From Triops longicaudatus (Eukaryota; Arthropoda; Branchiopoda; Notostraca; Triopsidae): a stretch of 64,000 bases of DNA. The stretch spans positions 62,001 through 126,000 of the forward strand of contig JAGQDJ010000175.1 in assembly GCA_022885665.1 (NCBI GenBank), written 5' to 3'. The notes beneath the pieces were generated by a model. It saw only the letters and a program-made list of their open reading frames with translations. It searched no databases and was not told where the DNA came from. Positions 25,000 to 37,300 of the stretch are shown here, in pieces. Position 1 is the stretch's first letter; each line of letters starts with the position of its first letter. The position numbers and the translations under genes were made by a program.

Positions 25000-27900
25000 C
25001 TATTCTTCGCTGGACTTGTTCGGATTATAGGGACCTGGAGCAAACGTTAAATCGTCACTTGGCGGGTCAGATCCAAAAGGGTTTTTTCTTATGGGCAGGT
25101 TACTTGACTTGGTTAACTTCTTGCGAGGCCCAAAACTAAGGGCTTCTTTACTAAATTCCAAGGGCATGATACCCAAGTCACCAGTATAACGATTCTTCGC
25201 TACCTTCGTTTTGATAAAAAATGCAAAACATTAAAACGTTGTTCCCGTCTACAATATTATTCAAGAAGAACGTTTAAGTTACACTTTTCTGAGATAGTAA
25301 AGTTCTAGAATTTCTTAAAAAATGATAGGCAAACCTGCAAATACTTCCGGCGTTTCGAGGGATCGCTGAGCTTCTTATCTTGTAGTATAAGAACATTATC
25401 AGCCTCTTGAGACGCTTTGGCGCTCCCAAAGATAGAACTTGTTGACAACTCTTCATGATCTTCCTAACATAAGGTATCATAACGTTGTAAACGCACAAGT
25501 ACTTTTGTAGGCTGCGCACGAGAAAAAAAAATTACTTTTCGGGGATGAATGACCAGAGTAACGTGAACGTTATGTAACGTAGCAAACTGTCGGAACGCTC
25601 CAACGATTTGATCTTGTTTCCAAAACCTATCCACACTAGAAGAATCGCCCGTACCACTTCCCATCATGAATTGTAAATTGTCTACTATTACGTGAGCAAT
25701 ATCATGTACATACGCAGCGTGACTCATCGCCTTTTTGTAATCGAACTATTAAAACAAACTTAACACAGCCAATCATCATGCCTTACGTCAAGAACAGTCT
25801 TCAGGCTTTGCTGTCCATGGAAAGTTAGGAAATATAGTGGTAATTTCTCAAAATTGTTTGCCAATTTGTCAAACTGGTCCAAGGCTTGTTCTAAGGGGAA
25901 ACCGGCAAACTGTTGCAACATCATTTTCGCTAATCTCACGTTCCTAATCTCGAAGCTGCCCCATAATGTATTCACCTGCGGACAGAATAAAACGGACCCC
26001 CATTCGCAAATTTTTGACCAAGCGTAGTCGCTTACTTTACCTTTTGCATACAAAGATCCAGTGAGTATTCGCTTATAAAAGTCGTCTTGCCCGCCCCAGT
26101 GGGACCGGTGAACACCGTCAACTCTCCTCGGCGATGTCCTTTCAACAGTTCATTGAGAACTGGGAAACGACGCCAACGCACTCCACCTATCTGTTGTCCC
26201 GTACCCGGGTCAAACATAAATTTTAGTAGTTAACAAGATTGTTCCTTGCAGTTATGAGAAACGCCCAAAAACATATTAATTCAAGCAAGAATACCGCGTT
26301 GCTGTGCGTCACTTCTGCCAGGACATCATCTCTTAGGGCAGAGAATGTCGTGATGGACTTGTGTCCCATGGGTTGTGCGTTCCGAAGAATGGCACCAATG
26401 GACAATCCTTGGTTAGCGCAATACAATGAAGACGGGCTTTCATCGTTGGGTCTAAATGCCAAAGTCTTGGTTTATTACGTACAGGGGTGCAATAAAATAA
26501 CCACAAAATGTCTTGTACCTGACGAAGAAACATCGTTTCTCGCCTAGTTTACGAGCGAAAACCCTTGCAGCTTCCCAACCTCTTGCTCCTTCGCTAAACC
26601 AGAAGATAATTTTCTTGTAACTTTCCAAAAAGGGCAACGCCACTTGAGGAAGTTGTTCAATTCCTAGCCATAGACATACACGTAGAGTATCAATTACTAA
26701 CCCGATGGAGTTCAATATTTATGTTTATAAAAAATTTTAATTTCTTTTGCCTACCTAAAGGTAGGGCCAATACGGAATGATTGGTGTGCTGTGCAATGGC
26801 CAGTAAATCTGCAATGGATGAAGTGAGGACCACTTCGTCTTTCATCTTGGCTTGTGGTTGGCCTAGTAAGAAGGCATTGTTCCTCGGGTACGTAACTTCT
26901 AACGGCCTCGTGATGGACTCCTCCTCTGTCTGTTCGGTAGTATTTGGCACAGAAAGTAGCCTAAGCGCGGTGATTTCACCCCCATTTTGGGATCGGACAG
27001 GAAACAATAACCGCAGAGGATTGGTTGCTACCCGACAATCATACTTGCTCAGGTACTTGGCCATCACAGACTATTACAGAAAACGCTAGACCAACCGCAC
27101 TCCTTTTAGACAATGCAAGCAGGCGAGACTATTGTATTTTGAATACTGTGCAAAATATTGAACTCAGACTACCTTAAGGCCCCGGTGTACACAACTTTCA
27201 GTATTTTTTTTTTTAAAGATAGGGATATCGTTTCTTTCGAGGAGGGTAGGACTCTTATAATAAGTAACAGCTGAGGTTGATGGAGTCAAATAGAAACTCT
27301 GGATAGAGGCACATCTCAATATTGTCATACAAAACCTAAAATTTTTCGACACGATTTACAAAAGTACCTGACCGACTTAATTTCTCTTTATAACTTGACA
27401 AACAATCGGACCTTATGCACCAGATTGCCCGATTTTAATTATTTCGTATAATAAAAATGTAGCATAATTCAACCGCAATTTATAAATTTAGTAAAAACTT
27501 TTTTTTTAAAAAAAAACAAAAAATCAAACTGGTACGCTAGATATTCACAGCACCATCATTACTGTTACAAAAGTTTCTTTGACTTTCAACAATTTTTCCA
27601 GCATGATGTCTGAAAATTACCATGTTAGTCTCTCATACGAGGTTTATGTATACCGGGGCCTTAACCCCCTAATTTAATGTGCCGTTTACGGTAAAATTCT
27701 AAAGTATATATTTTGCACACGTTCATTATTTAAAATTTGACACCGTTTGAAATGTTTTAAACATAAGAGAAAATATGTTACAGGTGCGCAAAATGCCTGT
27801 GTACATTTAATCGCTGATTTTTAACTTCCAGTGATCTAAGTACTTCTTTAACTTCGTTCGTATATTGCATTGTACTACATATTGCATTGTACTAATGCGC

Positions 27901-29249
27901 GCAGTACAACAGTCTCTGTACTAAAACTCAAGTTACCTGTAAACCGAACTTCGTTAAGATTTCGGTCCGGGATTCGTTAGGTAGACTTTCAAAGGCGGTA
28001 CCCAAGTTCCATAATTCATGCATTGTAGCTTTCTCAGTTTGACTAGGACAATGCGGGTTCAAAAAAGTGCTCAATTTCGGAAAAACCGCGGGCTCTTTGG
28101 GTTTGGCTGCGCTCTTCTCCTTTGCTATACTGTACGCGTTTAAATACGCTTCAAAATCTGACCACGGACCACTCAGAAGACAATTAGGACACACGCAATA
28201 CCCTGTTTTCACAACAGAAACGAAATACCGTTGTCAATTGCATTTTTTTTTAAAGAATTGAAGTAATTTCCATAATTTGTCAGCTTCTAAGCGAGCTTTG
28301 GGTTAAATTTTGTACTTTTTTTCCCGCGCGCCGCGGCCTGGTAGGTGTAGATGGGTTCAGTTGGATTAGGTTAGGTTAGATTATTTTAAGCTAGGTTAGT
28401 TAAATGAAATAAAGTTTTCATGTTAAAGGTGCCCAAAATCGAAACAGATTGAAACACTGTAAAGGTAATGGTAAATTATGGCGCAATTTTGACACTTTTT
28501 TGTAAGTTGTGGAGTTTTTGGCAATAATTCTTACTGGTAAACTAACTGCGAGAAAGTCTCACCCAAAAGCTCTTGGCATACGGCAGAAAAGTACCTTACA
28601 TTTCAATAAAATGTGCAAAACTAAACACATATAGAGAAAATCACAAAGATTCCGTTTTATTTATATTTCTTCTTTTTTCTTTAATAGTTTTGAAGTTCCA
28701 TATTCGCGACCCACGTGAAATCAAACCGATGGTTCCAAGAATGCGACACGGTTAAGCAGTACAGCACTGACTGAAACATACTTCTGAACTAAGAATATAG
28801 GGTAAGGGCGTGGCAAGAAAAATGTTACCCGTTCGCATATTGACGAATAGTTTTCCTTCAGAATGCTTCATTGACCCTTCTCGGCACTCGGGACAATCAA
28901 TGATCAGGCATGTGAATCCTTCCAAAAATCCGCCAAATTTAGACCGTAAAGTTCGTTTCATGTCCGCCAATGAAACAGGATTTATGACATCACCATTTAA
29001 TTCCCGCACATAGTAACGTTTCATAACTGATAAGGTGGATAAAATGCGCGCCAAATGCGTCGACGGTATAAATCCATTCGGGAAATAAACAGGCATTTGC
29101 CCCTGTCGCACAGGCAAATTGCTTACCACGTTTTTCACATGAGCTTCCCCAAATGTTTGACACTGGAAAAAACGCCTAGCATTCGCTGGTGGTGGGACAC
29201 TGGAAATTCCATAATGTCTTAAAACTGTCCGGAAGTTTCTAATTTGCAT
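25000..29249 (-). CDS. TWNK: Twinkle mitochondrial DNA helicase
   Basis: Twinkle is the hexameric 5'-3' helicase of the mitochondrial replisome and works with polymerase gamma. Ten minus-strand exons join in frame: 29249-28829, 28202-27937, 27070-26755, 26696-26519, 26451-26295, 26190-26041, 25975-25787, 25730-25536, 25463-25335 and 25203-25000. They encode 734 aa (human: 684). The Arg-rich start fits a mitochondrial targeting peptide. A Cys-x2-Cys (119-122) and Cys-x2-Cys (145-148) pair forms a zinc-ribbon pattern. The TOPRIM-like segment near 308-318 has Ser-Ser-Ile where primases have Glu-Gly-Glu, suggesting primase activity is lost. The helicase core shows Walker A GPTGAGKT (475-482), motif WGSFE (501-505), Walker B VIVDN (573-577) and IFGSAKASQEADNVLILQD. 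The exon 6 acceptor gives exactly the spacing seen in human Twinkle, although open sequence continues a little upstream of it. The gene is divergent from GLE1. Confidence 0.94.
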
Positions 29250-29597
29250 AATTTTCGCAGGACTCTTTTACTTGTCACATAAAAAATTCATAACACAAAC
29301 ATTGATTAACCGGTCCTTGGCCACATGGCGCCAATAAACAAATAGCCTAGTTAAATAGACAACTGCGTTCCGATAAGGTGGAGTGCAATAGAACAGCGAT
29401 TCGCTCACATCTCGTCCATATGGCAGCTTCCTATAGTTTCCCTCCAAAATTCATACAATAATGGACTCCGCAAAAAAAAAAAACACCTCTTTTACATGAT
29501 ATTTTATTCTTATTGAAAAATAACTCGTGACACCCTGAAACTCTCAAGAGCTATTTTCTTTAAAAATATTCTTTTGACTTAAGTATTTCACTAATTT

Positions 29598-29608
29598 AAG
29601 ATGGCGGC
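29598..29608 (+). promoter_or_regulatory. YY1-type promoter motif AAGATGGCGGC
   Basis: This is an exact copy of the YY1/Pho-type core-promoter motif common near start sites of housekeeping genes. It lies about 350 bp upstream of the Twinkle start and 1 kb upstream of GLE1. The role is inferred. Confidence 0.45.
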
Positions 29609-29651
29609 CAAGTTAACATTCGATCATTCCATAAGATGAGCCTTGGTTTGT

Positions 29652-30481
29652 GCTTTCAAGCCAAGGGTACTTTATACTAGATTGGCTTACTCGGTCGCGC
29701 ATGACGGTGGAGGAACTGCTGAGCCCTTATTACATGACGTCAGCCAGAACACCTTTTCAAACTGGATAGAGCGACTTTCAATCACTTTCGCAATTTCAGC
29801 CGTCTTTATACAAAAGCAATGCATGTTATTTTGTACATTTTCCAGTAAAGTATTTTATAAGGAGGATTTATTTTTTAATCACATTTTTTTACGCCTTTTG
29901 CAATTTGCTTCTATTGCCCGTACACATGTTTATTCATCCTCCTTCCAACGTTATCCTCACTCTGCGATCAGTTTTTTTACGCAATATTGGATACACCATG
30001 GTAGTTTTCCTTTAAAAAGATAACACACAAAATCGTTTTTGCATGTTCAAGGGTAAAAACACGTGTCTGAATATCACTCTGTATTGAAAACGTTTTCAGT
30101 AAAACAGTGTCTCTGACCGCAAAAGGATAAGTTTAATTTGCCTTGATAATAACTGCTTTCGACATAATTAGTAGGCATTAAACAGTGCTCAAATGGGCGC
30201 ACCAACACAGATAAAAATTTAAACACGCCAGATGCACGCAGGATCATCAACCGCAGTTAATAATTCTTTATGATTAAAGTAACAGTTATTAAGATTCCAC
30301 CAACACACGAACGGTCCACGCAAGCATAGGAAGCTTTGTTATCATAACCAGCTCCGTGCCTTGAGCATTGCGCGCTGATGGTTCTTTCCCTCTCGTATAC
30401 CGGGTGACGTAGTTTATTCCAAATTCAAACACGAAGTTCCACAGTAAGCTAACCTTGTATATAGTAACCTTGCTTTCAAGC
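29652..30481. repeat. Diverged inverted repeat, about 40-bp arms
   Basis: The segment at 29652-29691 aligns with the reverse complement of 30443-30481, with roughly 80 percent identity and one gap by eye. Both arms end in GGCTTACT or AGCTTACT. In translation, both arms encode a Leu-Tyr-Thr-Arg-Leu-Ala-Tyr string, which is what first drew attention. The arms could be terminal repeats of a decayed DNA element or two copies of a dispersed repeat. Confidence 0.5.
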
Positions 30482-30605
30482 TATACTCTAGCTTGACCAA
30501 TAGAACGGTCGAATGCCCTGAAACTAACGTGATTTGTAAACAAATGGTAAGCCGCTGTGTTTGAAGTTGACTTAGAGAATTTTGGATACCAATAAAACTA
30601 TTGCT

Positions 30606-33547
30606 ATGGAAAATGCCGTCCAGCAATTAACTGTCGGTCAAGCTTTGCGTTTAACTCCTAAAGGACAACTTCATTATGATCGTACAGGCTTATGGCGCCC
30701 AGACGAAACTGGATCAACAGTTAAGAGCCCTTGAAAAGCATGTTTTAAAACTCTGATAATTTTTTTTAATACTAGGATCTTACGAGTGATGTTAGAAGTG
30801 AAATTTTATCTTTGTCTACATTAACTATTAAGAGATCAACTCCGGAAGCTGGGAATGGGGACGCAGAACTGAGTTTTAACGTTCAAGAAGCGGAGGAAAT
30901 CTTTATAACTGTCAGGAAGCAAAACCTCAGTGAACAAGAGGGTGAGAAAACTTTGAGTTTACCTCGCAGCTCTACTAGTTTGCTGGCGATGTACGAACAC
31001 GAAAGACAAAATCGCGTTCAGGTAAAGAAATCAAAAGGCCACTCTCATTACTCATTTTATTTGATTATTATCTATTGCAGGCCACTATTCAAAAACGGAT
31101 TATTGCCGCTGAAGAGCGGCTTGCAAAAAGTAATACGGAAGCCCAGTTGGAGCTTCAGGAGCGTATAAAGGCAACGAAACTTAAACAGGAAACTTTTCAG
31201 CAAACAGAACAGGCTTTGGAAGCTTATGCAAGACAAAGAAAATTGGAAATCGAAGCGTTACACAATAAACAAACAGAAGTAATTCAGGAAATATTATAAT
31301 CGTAGGTAGTATTATTTACGAAAAATTATTGCTATGTAGTGCTTTACCGCAATCTTAAAAAAGGCAGCTGAAGCTGCTGCATCAGAAGAACATAAGAAAG
31401 AGCAACGAGCAGCAGAGCTACAACTGCTCAAGCAACATGAAACGAACTGTCGGGCAATTGAAACCCTTCTAAAACAAATCAGTGCCATCAAAGAACAAGT
31501 TTTGAATATTTTTAGGTACACCTTTTTATTATACTTTTTTACACAGTTTACGTTAGCGTTTAGTACTACTTCACCTCTCTTTCCAGATTTTTTTTTCTTG
31601 ACATAGGGGAATTGGTGGCCTAATTTTATTTTGTTTTTGTCCCATTTATTATAACACGATTTAATATTAGCCAAATTTTGAGTAATGTTCGGCTGAATCA
31701 TTTTTGCAGATCATATAATAACCAGAAAGGTCTTGCGGTGTTAGTAACTCCGCAAATCCAGCGACTGAAAGTACAGGAAGCTACACTAGAAAGTATACGA
31801 CAGGATGCACAAGTAACGTAGTAAAATAAAACGTATTTATAGGGGGAAAATAAAAGCTTTCTTAGAATCGTGAAACCTCGTCCCTGGCACTTGCGACAGC
31901 GAAAGAAGTATTGGAAACTTCGCAACAAATTTTGTCGGAAATTCAATATGCCAGAGGTAGTGTATTATTGTTGAAGCAAAGGAAAGATACATTGTTGAAA
32001 GCTGTAACGAAGTTAAAAGCTAATCTATTATCGTACAGAAAAACTCGATCAGGAAACCCGAGAAGCTCAAAAGACACAGGAGTTAAATCAAGTAAACCAA
32101 CAGCAACAAATCCAAGAACCGAGGACTACTAGACAGGCAGTCGTGCAACCTCAGAAAGAGCCAGAAACACTGCAGCCAACTGGAAAATCTGAAATCATAA
32201 CTAATAATGCCGAAGGTGAGAAAGAACATATTGATTCGCACGTTTTGCTGATGAAATATCTTACTTTTTCCATTTTTTTTATACCAGATAATGGAATCGC
32301 TAAATTTGTGCATCCTGTTATGTATGAACGGTATACACAGTTGCAAAAGTTCCTGAAAGACTATGAAGAAACGTGTGCGTCACTAGAAAAGGACACCTCA
32401 CTAAAGCAATTTACTTTCAAATGCAAAAAAGCAACCATTACACCAGTGAACACCATTGCTGAACATTCAGCCTCTCATCTTCGTGATATTTTGGATCGCC
32501 TGAGGAATCTCTTACATGGTCAATCTGTCACAGTAGATGGAAAACCGTTTTCACCCAATCAGCACCCACAAGGCTTGGCGTATTGTATGAAAACAATGGC
32601 AAGAAAGTTCGTGGTAAACAGCAGAGGAATTTATATAAGAACGTCTCATTTCTTTATCTTGTTTTCTTACCTTTCTTATAAATTCGATTTGTCTCCTTGT
32701 TTGTTGGCTTAGTCACAAGGAGAAAACGCCGTTTCTTCGAAAAATTCGCCATACCCCATCGCGGCTATTATGGTAGCATTGACAGCCGAATTTCCAAAGT
32801 TTGGACAATTGCTTGAAGCCTATTTTTATAAAATTTGTCCCTACACAGTCCCTTATTACGTTCCCAATGTCGAAGGTCAATCAAGCGAAGATTACTTGAA
32901 GTAAGTTAAATTGGGTTCGGCAACATAGCTGTGAACGTAAAGGGAGGTGAACTAATTATGATCTTGTAGGTCATTGGGATATATCTATGCAGATAATGAA
33001 CTGGAAAACGAAACTCAGTACTTTAACCGGATGTCAGGGATGGTTAGGCTGTACACTGCGATGTGTTTTGCCCCATTGCCCTCTGCGTTACGACACCGAG
33101 GAGTACAGCATCCATTTGGTATCGCAAAACTGTGGACTTGGCTTGCGATGATACTGAACTTGGGTAACGATTTGTGTTTTAAATTATTTTCACTTTAGTT
33201 AGTTCAATTATACTCATCTTTTTCTTTCGCAGAACCGCGGCCTGGAATAACTGCATTGATCATCAACGATGTGCTGGTAGTAGGTGGTCATACATTGTAC
33301 CAGACTTACGGTACGCAGTTTCACAAGCTATTGCACGTTCTGTGCACTGACTATTTCATCAAAATTAAGCAAGTAAGAATTATTAATAAAGTCTTCAGTT
33401 ATACCGTAAGTGAAACAAATCTTGCTGTCATAGGCAAATCCTAAAGGATCTGGTCACGTCGGTGTTTTGCAAGTCTTTCTCGAAAAAGCCCTTAAAGAAG
33501 GTGGAATATCAGCTCCTGCTAAATTATTACCGGCAAATTTCTGGTGA
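30606..33547 (+). CDS. GLE1: GLE1 nucleoporin / mRNA export factor
   Basis: GLE1 sits on the cytoplasmic face of the nuclear pore and, with inositol hexakisphosphate, activates the DEAD-box ATPase Dbp5/DDX19 to remodel exported mRNPs. Twelve exons join in frame: 30606-30719, 30776-31021, 31081-31278, 31364-31515, 31710-31812, 31866-31956, 32039-32215, 32288-32613, 32713-32900, 32970-33163, 33233-33372 and 33434-33547, giving 680 aa (human: 698). The start resembles human GLE1 (ALRxxxKGxLxYxR). A long Glu/Lys/Gln-rich coiled coil (about 110-330) precedes the HEAT-like GLE1 domain (about 365-680). Diagnostic strings are CPYTVPYYV, RMSGMVRLY and HPFGIAKLWTWLAMILNLEP. The exon 3/4 splice uses a weak acceptor, and the intron between exons 6 and 7 is open in frame, so these two junctions are the least certain. 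No canonical AATAAA follows closely. Confidence 0.94.
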
Positions 33548-33789
33548 TCCAATCCTATTGTGTAACTGGCGGTTGTACTGAAATGAATTCAAAGCGATAA
33601 AATTGAAATAAGTGTTGCTCCTTCCTCCGTATTTTTTATTCTTAATTAGTGAACATGTGGATCAAGGCTTACTCATTATACTACACGGAATCACTGAACC
33701 TCTTTCAAAATAGTAAAAAAATCCTGCAGAAATGTGCCTTAGACGTCAAATGGTGATTTCCAAGTAGTCGCAATTTTGCCTAGAAACGC

Positions 33790-33963
<174 letters not shown>

Positions 33964-36736
33964 TAATGTTCAAGTATTAGAATATACTTTGGACGAATTT
34001 CTTTCCGTTTCCCGATCTCCAGGACAAAAAAGGGGACCAACAAGTTATCGTCGGAATCACTTTTAATCGACCTTCTCGCATGTCTAGAAACTCCTGTTGG
34101 AAGGTGAAATCTAGGATGAGAACCTACAGTTGCTTTTATAATAGCAAGTTGTATAAGGAAAAAGGATATGAGAATCAAGTAGAGAACAAGAAATGTTCAT
34201 GGTAATTCTTAACAGGCTGCTGAAAATTGCAGACTAGAGAAATTACAGCCTGTAATATGCTTCATCCTTTTCGCTGTTCAGCCATCCTATGACGAAATGA
34301 CCAAGTGTTGCAAATTTTCAAGCTAAATATTACCTTCAGCTTTTCCGAACACAATTAGGAAAGAAAAATCGAAGGATACAACAACTAGATGGGATAAAAG
34401 GTTTGCGCAGCGTACATAGGTTCGCAATACCACGGGGCTCGCATATTCGCGGGGCCGTGCACCGCGTAAATTATCTATCTTGACTAATAAGCAATAAGAT
34501 GTACAGTGCGTTGAGCAAACGTAATTTCGATTTTGTTGTAGTTTTATTTTCAGTTATAGCAGTTTTCTGATCTAGTTATTATAAAGCACCTCGTATGACA
34601 TTCCGGAATGCGCATTCACCGGTTTATTTGAATTCTAATAAACATACTTTACACCAGTGGCGCTGCGGTCATAGTAAACCGAATTTACCAAAAATGGTAT
34701 TTGTTATGGTGTAGGGAAGTAGGATCAATTTACTTCTTAAGTTTCCTTTCCAGTGCAGTGATACTAACTACTTACAAATGGCTACAAGGAAAATAGGAGA
34801 ATTCATCCCGACTAGCACGGGTAAGCGAACGCTTTTAAATACCCCCCAGAATTAAATAAAAAAAGCCGTGACACCTGTCGCCCACCATGACAGAAATATT
34901 CTCACCCAACTGGGCACCCTACAAATCTTCTAAATCTTCCCTGGAAGATTTTCTTTTTCTAAGGCTTTAGAAATTTTTCAACCGTTGGTGATCCACGAAA
35001 CCACATAAACTGCTCTCTACAGAAGCCGAAATCTATTAAACACTAGTAATTCACTTAACACATGCTCGAGTTCTTTAACCAATTTAAATGGCTAGCTCTT
35101 TGCCTTCCTTGGGCGATGTCAAATGTTGCTTAACTTGGTTGTATTCAACGTGAATTTATGGCACACCCAAATATCCAATTCCTGTGTTCCTGTGTTAGGA
35201 AGAAAAAGATTTTATTTTCGTAGTTGTGGCGCGCTTTCACACCAGGTTAAAATGTATTAGTCATGAAAAATTCTCTTTACTGGATCAAGAGATGCCGATG
35301 GAGCTTTTCATCCGCCGTTGAAGGTATGTCAAACTATTCATTCATCATACATTTGACTTTCACTGTTCCTGACACCCTTTTTCTCCCTATCCTATTCTTG
35401 TTATTCATAGACCTTGGTCCTAAGGCAACTGCTTCTATTTCTCCCCTTCTCTCACCTACAGGCACATGTGACTAGCAAGACACGTGGTCCAAGCGAGATA
35501 TTACAGTATTTGTGGCAATTCAAATCTAGGTGTTCAGCTAACTAACAAGATGTTCAGCCAAATTTCTCAGCCAACTATGTGGATTTTCTAATGGTCTACT
35601 CCTAAGTTTTAAGTCTTTCTTTTCTTTAAGAATTTTTGACATATTTGCGTTATAATTGTAATTTATAGATTTGCGTGGTAAACCGGATTACTCCCTAAAA
35701 TTACGGTTAAAAAATACGGTACTTCTTTATTATAGGCCTCGTGACTTTTTTGGATACGTAAATTTTAGAATGAGTTAGCGTAGTTTAAACTAGGTAAAAT
35801 GTTCAGATCAAAGTGTCTGGGATCAAAACAAGCGGATGAGAACACTAAAGCGGAGTAACAGTGGCATTCTTACTAATCATAATTTGTCTACTTCTACTGA
35901 AGCTACCTAGTGCAAATGTTTCACTAAAAATTTCTTGGGCTGCAAAAAAGCCGACATGTAGAGAATTACCAAAACGAAAATAAATAAATGTTAGGAGGAT
36001 ACCAACGATCTTCGTTCACGCTACAGAATAAAAGAAGTAATGGGTTGAAGGGACCCGATACCGCAATCTCATCGTTGCTTGTATTAGGCCTTCAAAAGAA
36101 TTCGAGCGTCATTGAAACATACGATGTCCGTGGGAGAAGAAAGCAAAGGTATGAAAATAGTAGATACTTCTCACCAAACCTGACCTGTCATGCGAGGAAT
36201 GCGATTCCTACAATCTTTTAAGTCTCGACGGAGAATCGTCTACGTAAAGTTCATTGACTAAGTGTAACGTCGTCGTCAGCCAGTAGTAGCTTTTGGATAG
36301 ATTCATAAAAAGTTACGTATGAAATAACTAGAATACCGCCTACTTTGAAAATTAATTTAATAGCAGCGCATGGCAATTCATGGCAATTCAAGACAGATTT
36401 GTTGATTCCTATATTGGTTGAAAAATATTGTTGTCAGACTTTTTTCTCAAATTGTGGTAATTGAATTATCTTTGGCAATGATACTGGTACTGGCAATGCA
36501 TCTACCCCTAAAACCTACTTATGGAAGTTTCGTTTTTCGTAAATTGAGTCATCAATACCTTGTAGAATGTTAAGAAAGTTGTTGGAATTAAAAACAAAGA
36601 AAGAGTAATGGTAATTTTACTTCTAAGATTTTCTAGTTCTAATGTTGTTTTGCTGTTCAAAGGAAAGACCACAATAAACCTTGTGGACTTTTTTGGACAT
36701 CTAAATCCGGTATCTGTTTTGGGTCTGTGTTAGGTA

Positions 36737-36762
36737 ATTAGCATGAGCAATTAGCATGAGCA
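36737..36762 (+). repeat. 13-bp perfect tandem duplication
   Basis: ATTAGCATGAGCA occurs twice in direct succession, flanked by unique sequence. Confidence 0.85.
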
Positions 36763-37019
36763 AATGTCCACTGCAACTGATAGTCTTGTTAATTTTATTT
36801 AATAACAAGGTTGGCTTTGTCACGTTGTTTGAATGTCATATTCCATGGTTTTGTGTTGACTAACATAGACGTTTTGGTGAAAAGAATTTAACGAGGGAGT
36901 CGAAATATTCCTAAATCTTCTTTAGTAACTTTGTTTTCGGGTTCGAAAACATGTAGCCAGATTTAAGTGACTTAATTTACTAAATAATTGCTTATAATTG
37001 CCTATAACTTGCCCATTGA

Positions 37020-37300
37020 GGAGCAGAAGAAGAGTGCGGTCCGTGCGGGCTGTTGGACGTTTTGTGCAATAGACGACCCGAGGGTGCTCTGTTTTAGAGG
37101 GAATTTGTCGACAGAAGTCCGCACAAGCGAGGGTTTAATGGGTCGAGCGAAGTAACAAAGATGGAGGCGTGATTTTGGTGTCTGTCTTCACATAGGTCGT
37201 ATCCCAGAGCTTCCCTAACTTGAAAAACTCTCCTGTGGGTCTCTTCCTCTCTCTCTCTCTCGTTCTCTCCATTTTCACCCGCATCTCTGCTCAGAGCATG
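37020..37300 (+). promoter_or_regulatory. Candidate upstream promoter of the supervillin unit
   Basis: This GC-richer segment holds AAGATGGAGGC at 37158-37168 (one base from the YY1-type motif) and a (CT)8 tract at 37246-37261, a GAGA-factor-like element. It lies at the left edge of the strongly G/T-skewed stretch that leads to the giant supervillin exon. Promoter function is inferred from position and motifs only; no first exon could be fixed. Confidence 0.25.

Larger units (their letters stand above)
29250..30605. promoter_or_regulatory. Divergent intergenic region between Twinkle and GLE1
   Basis: This 1.36-kb region must hold the promoters of both genes. I see no coding exon. It contains a GGCGCC palindrome with flanking AA at 29327-29334 (E2F-like), a YY1-type motif at 29598-29608 and two arms of a diverged inverted repeat at 29652-29691 and 30443-30481. 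Confidence 0.5.
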
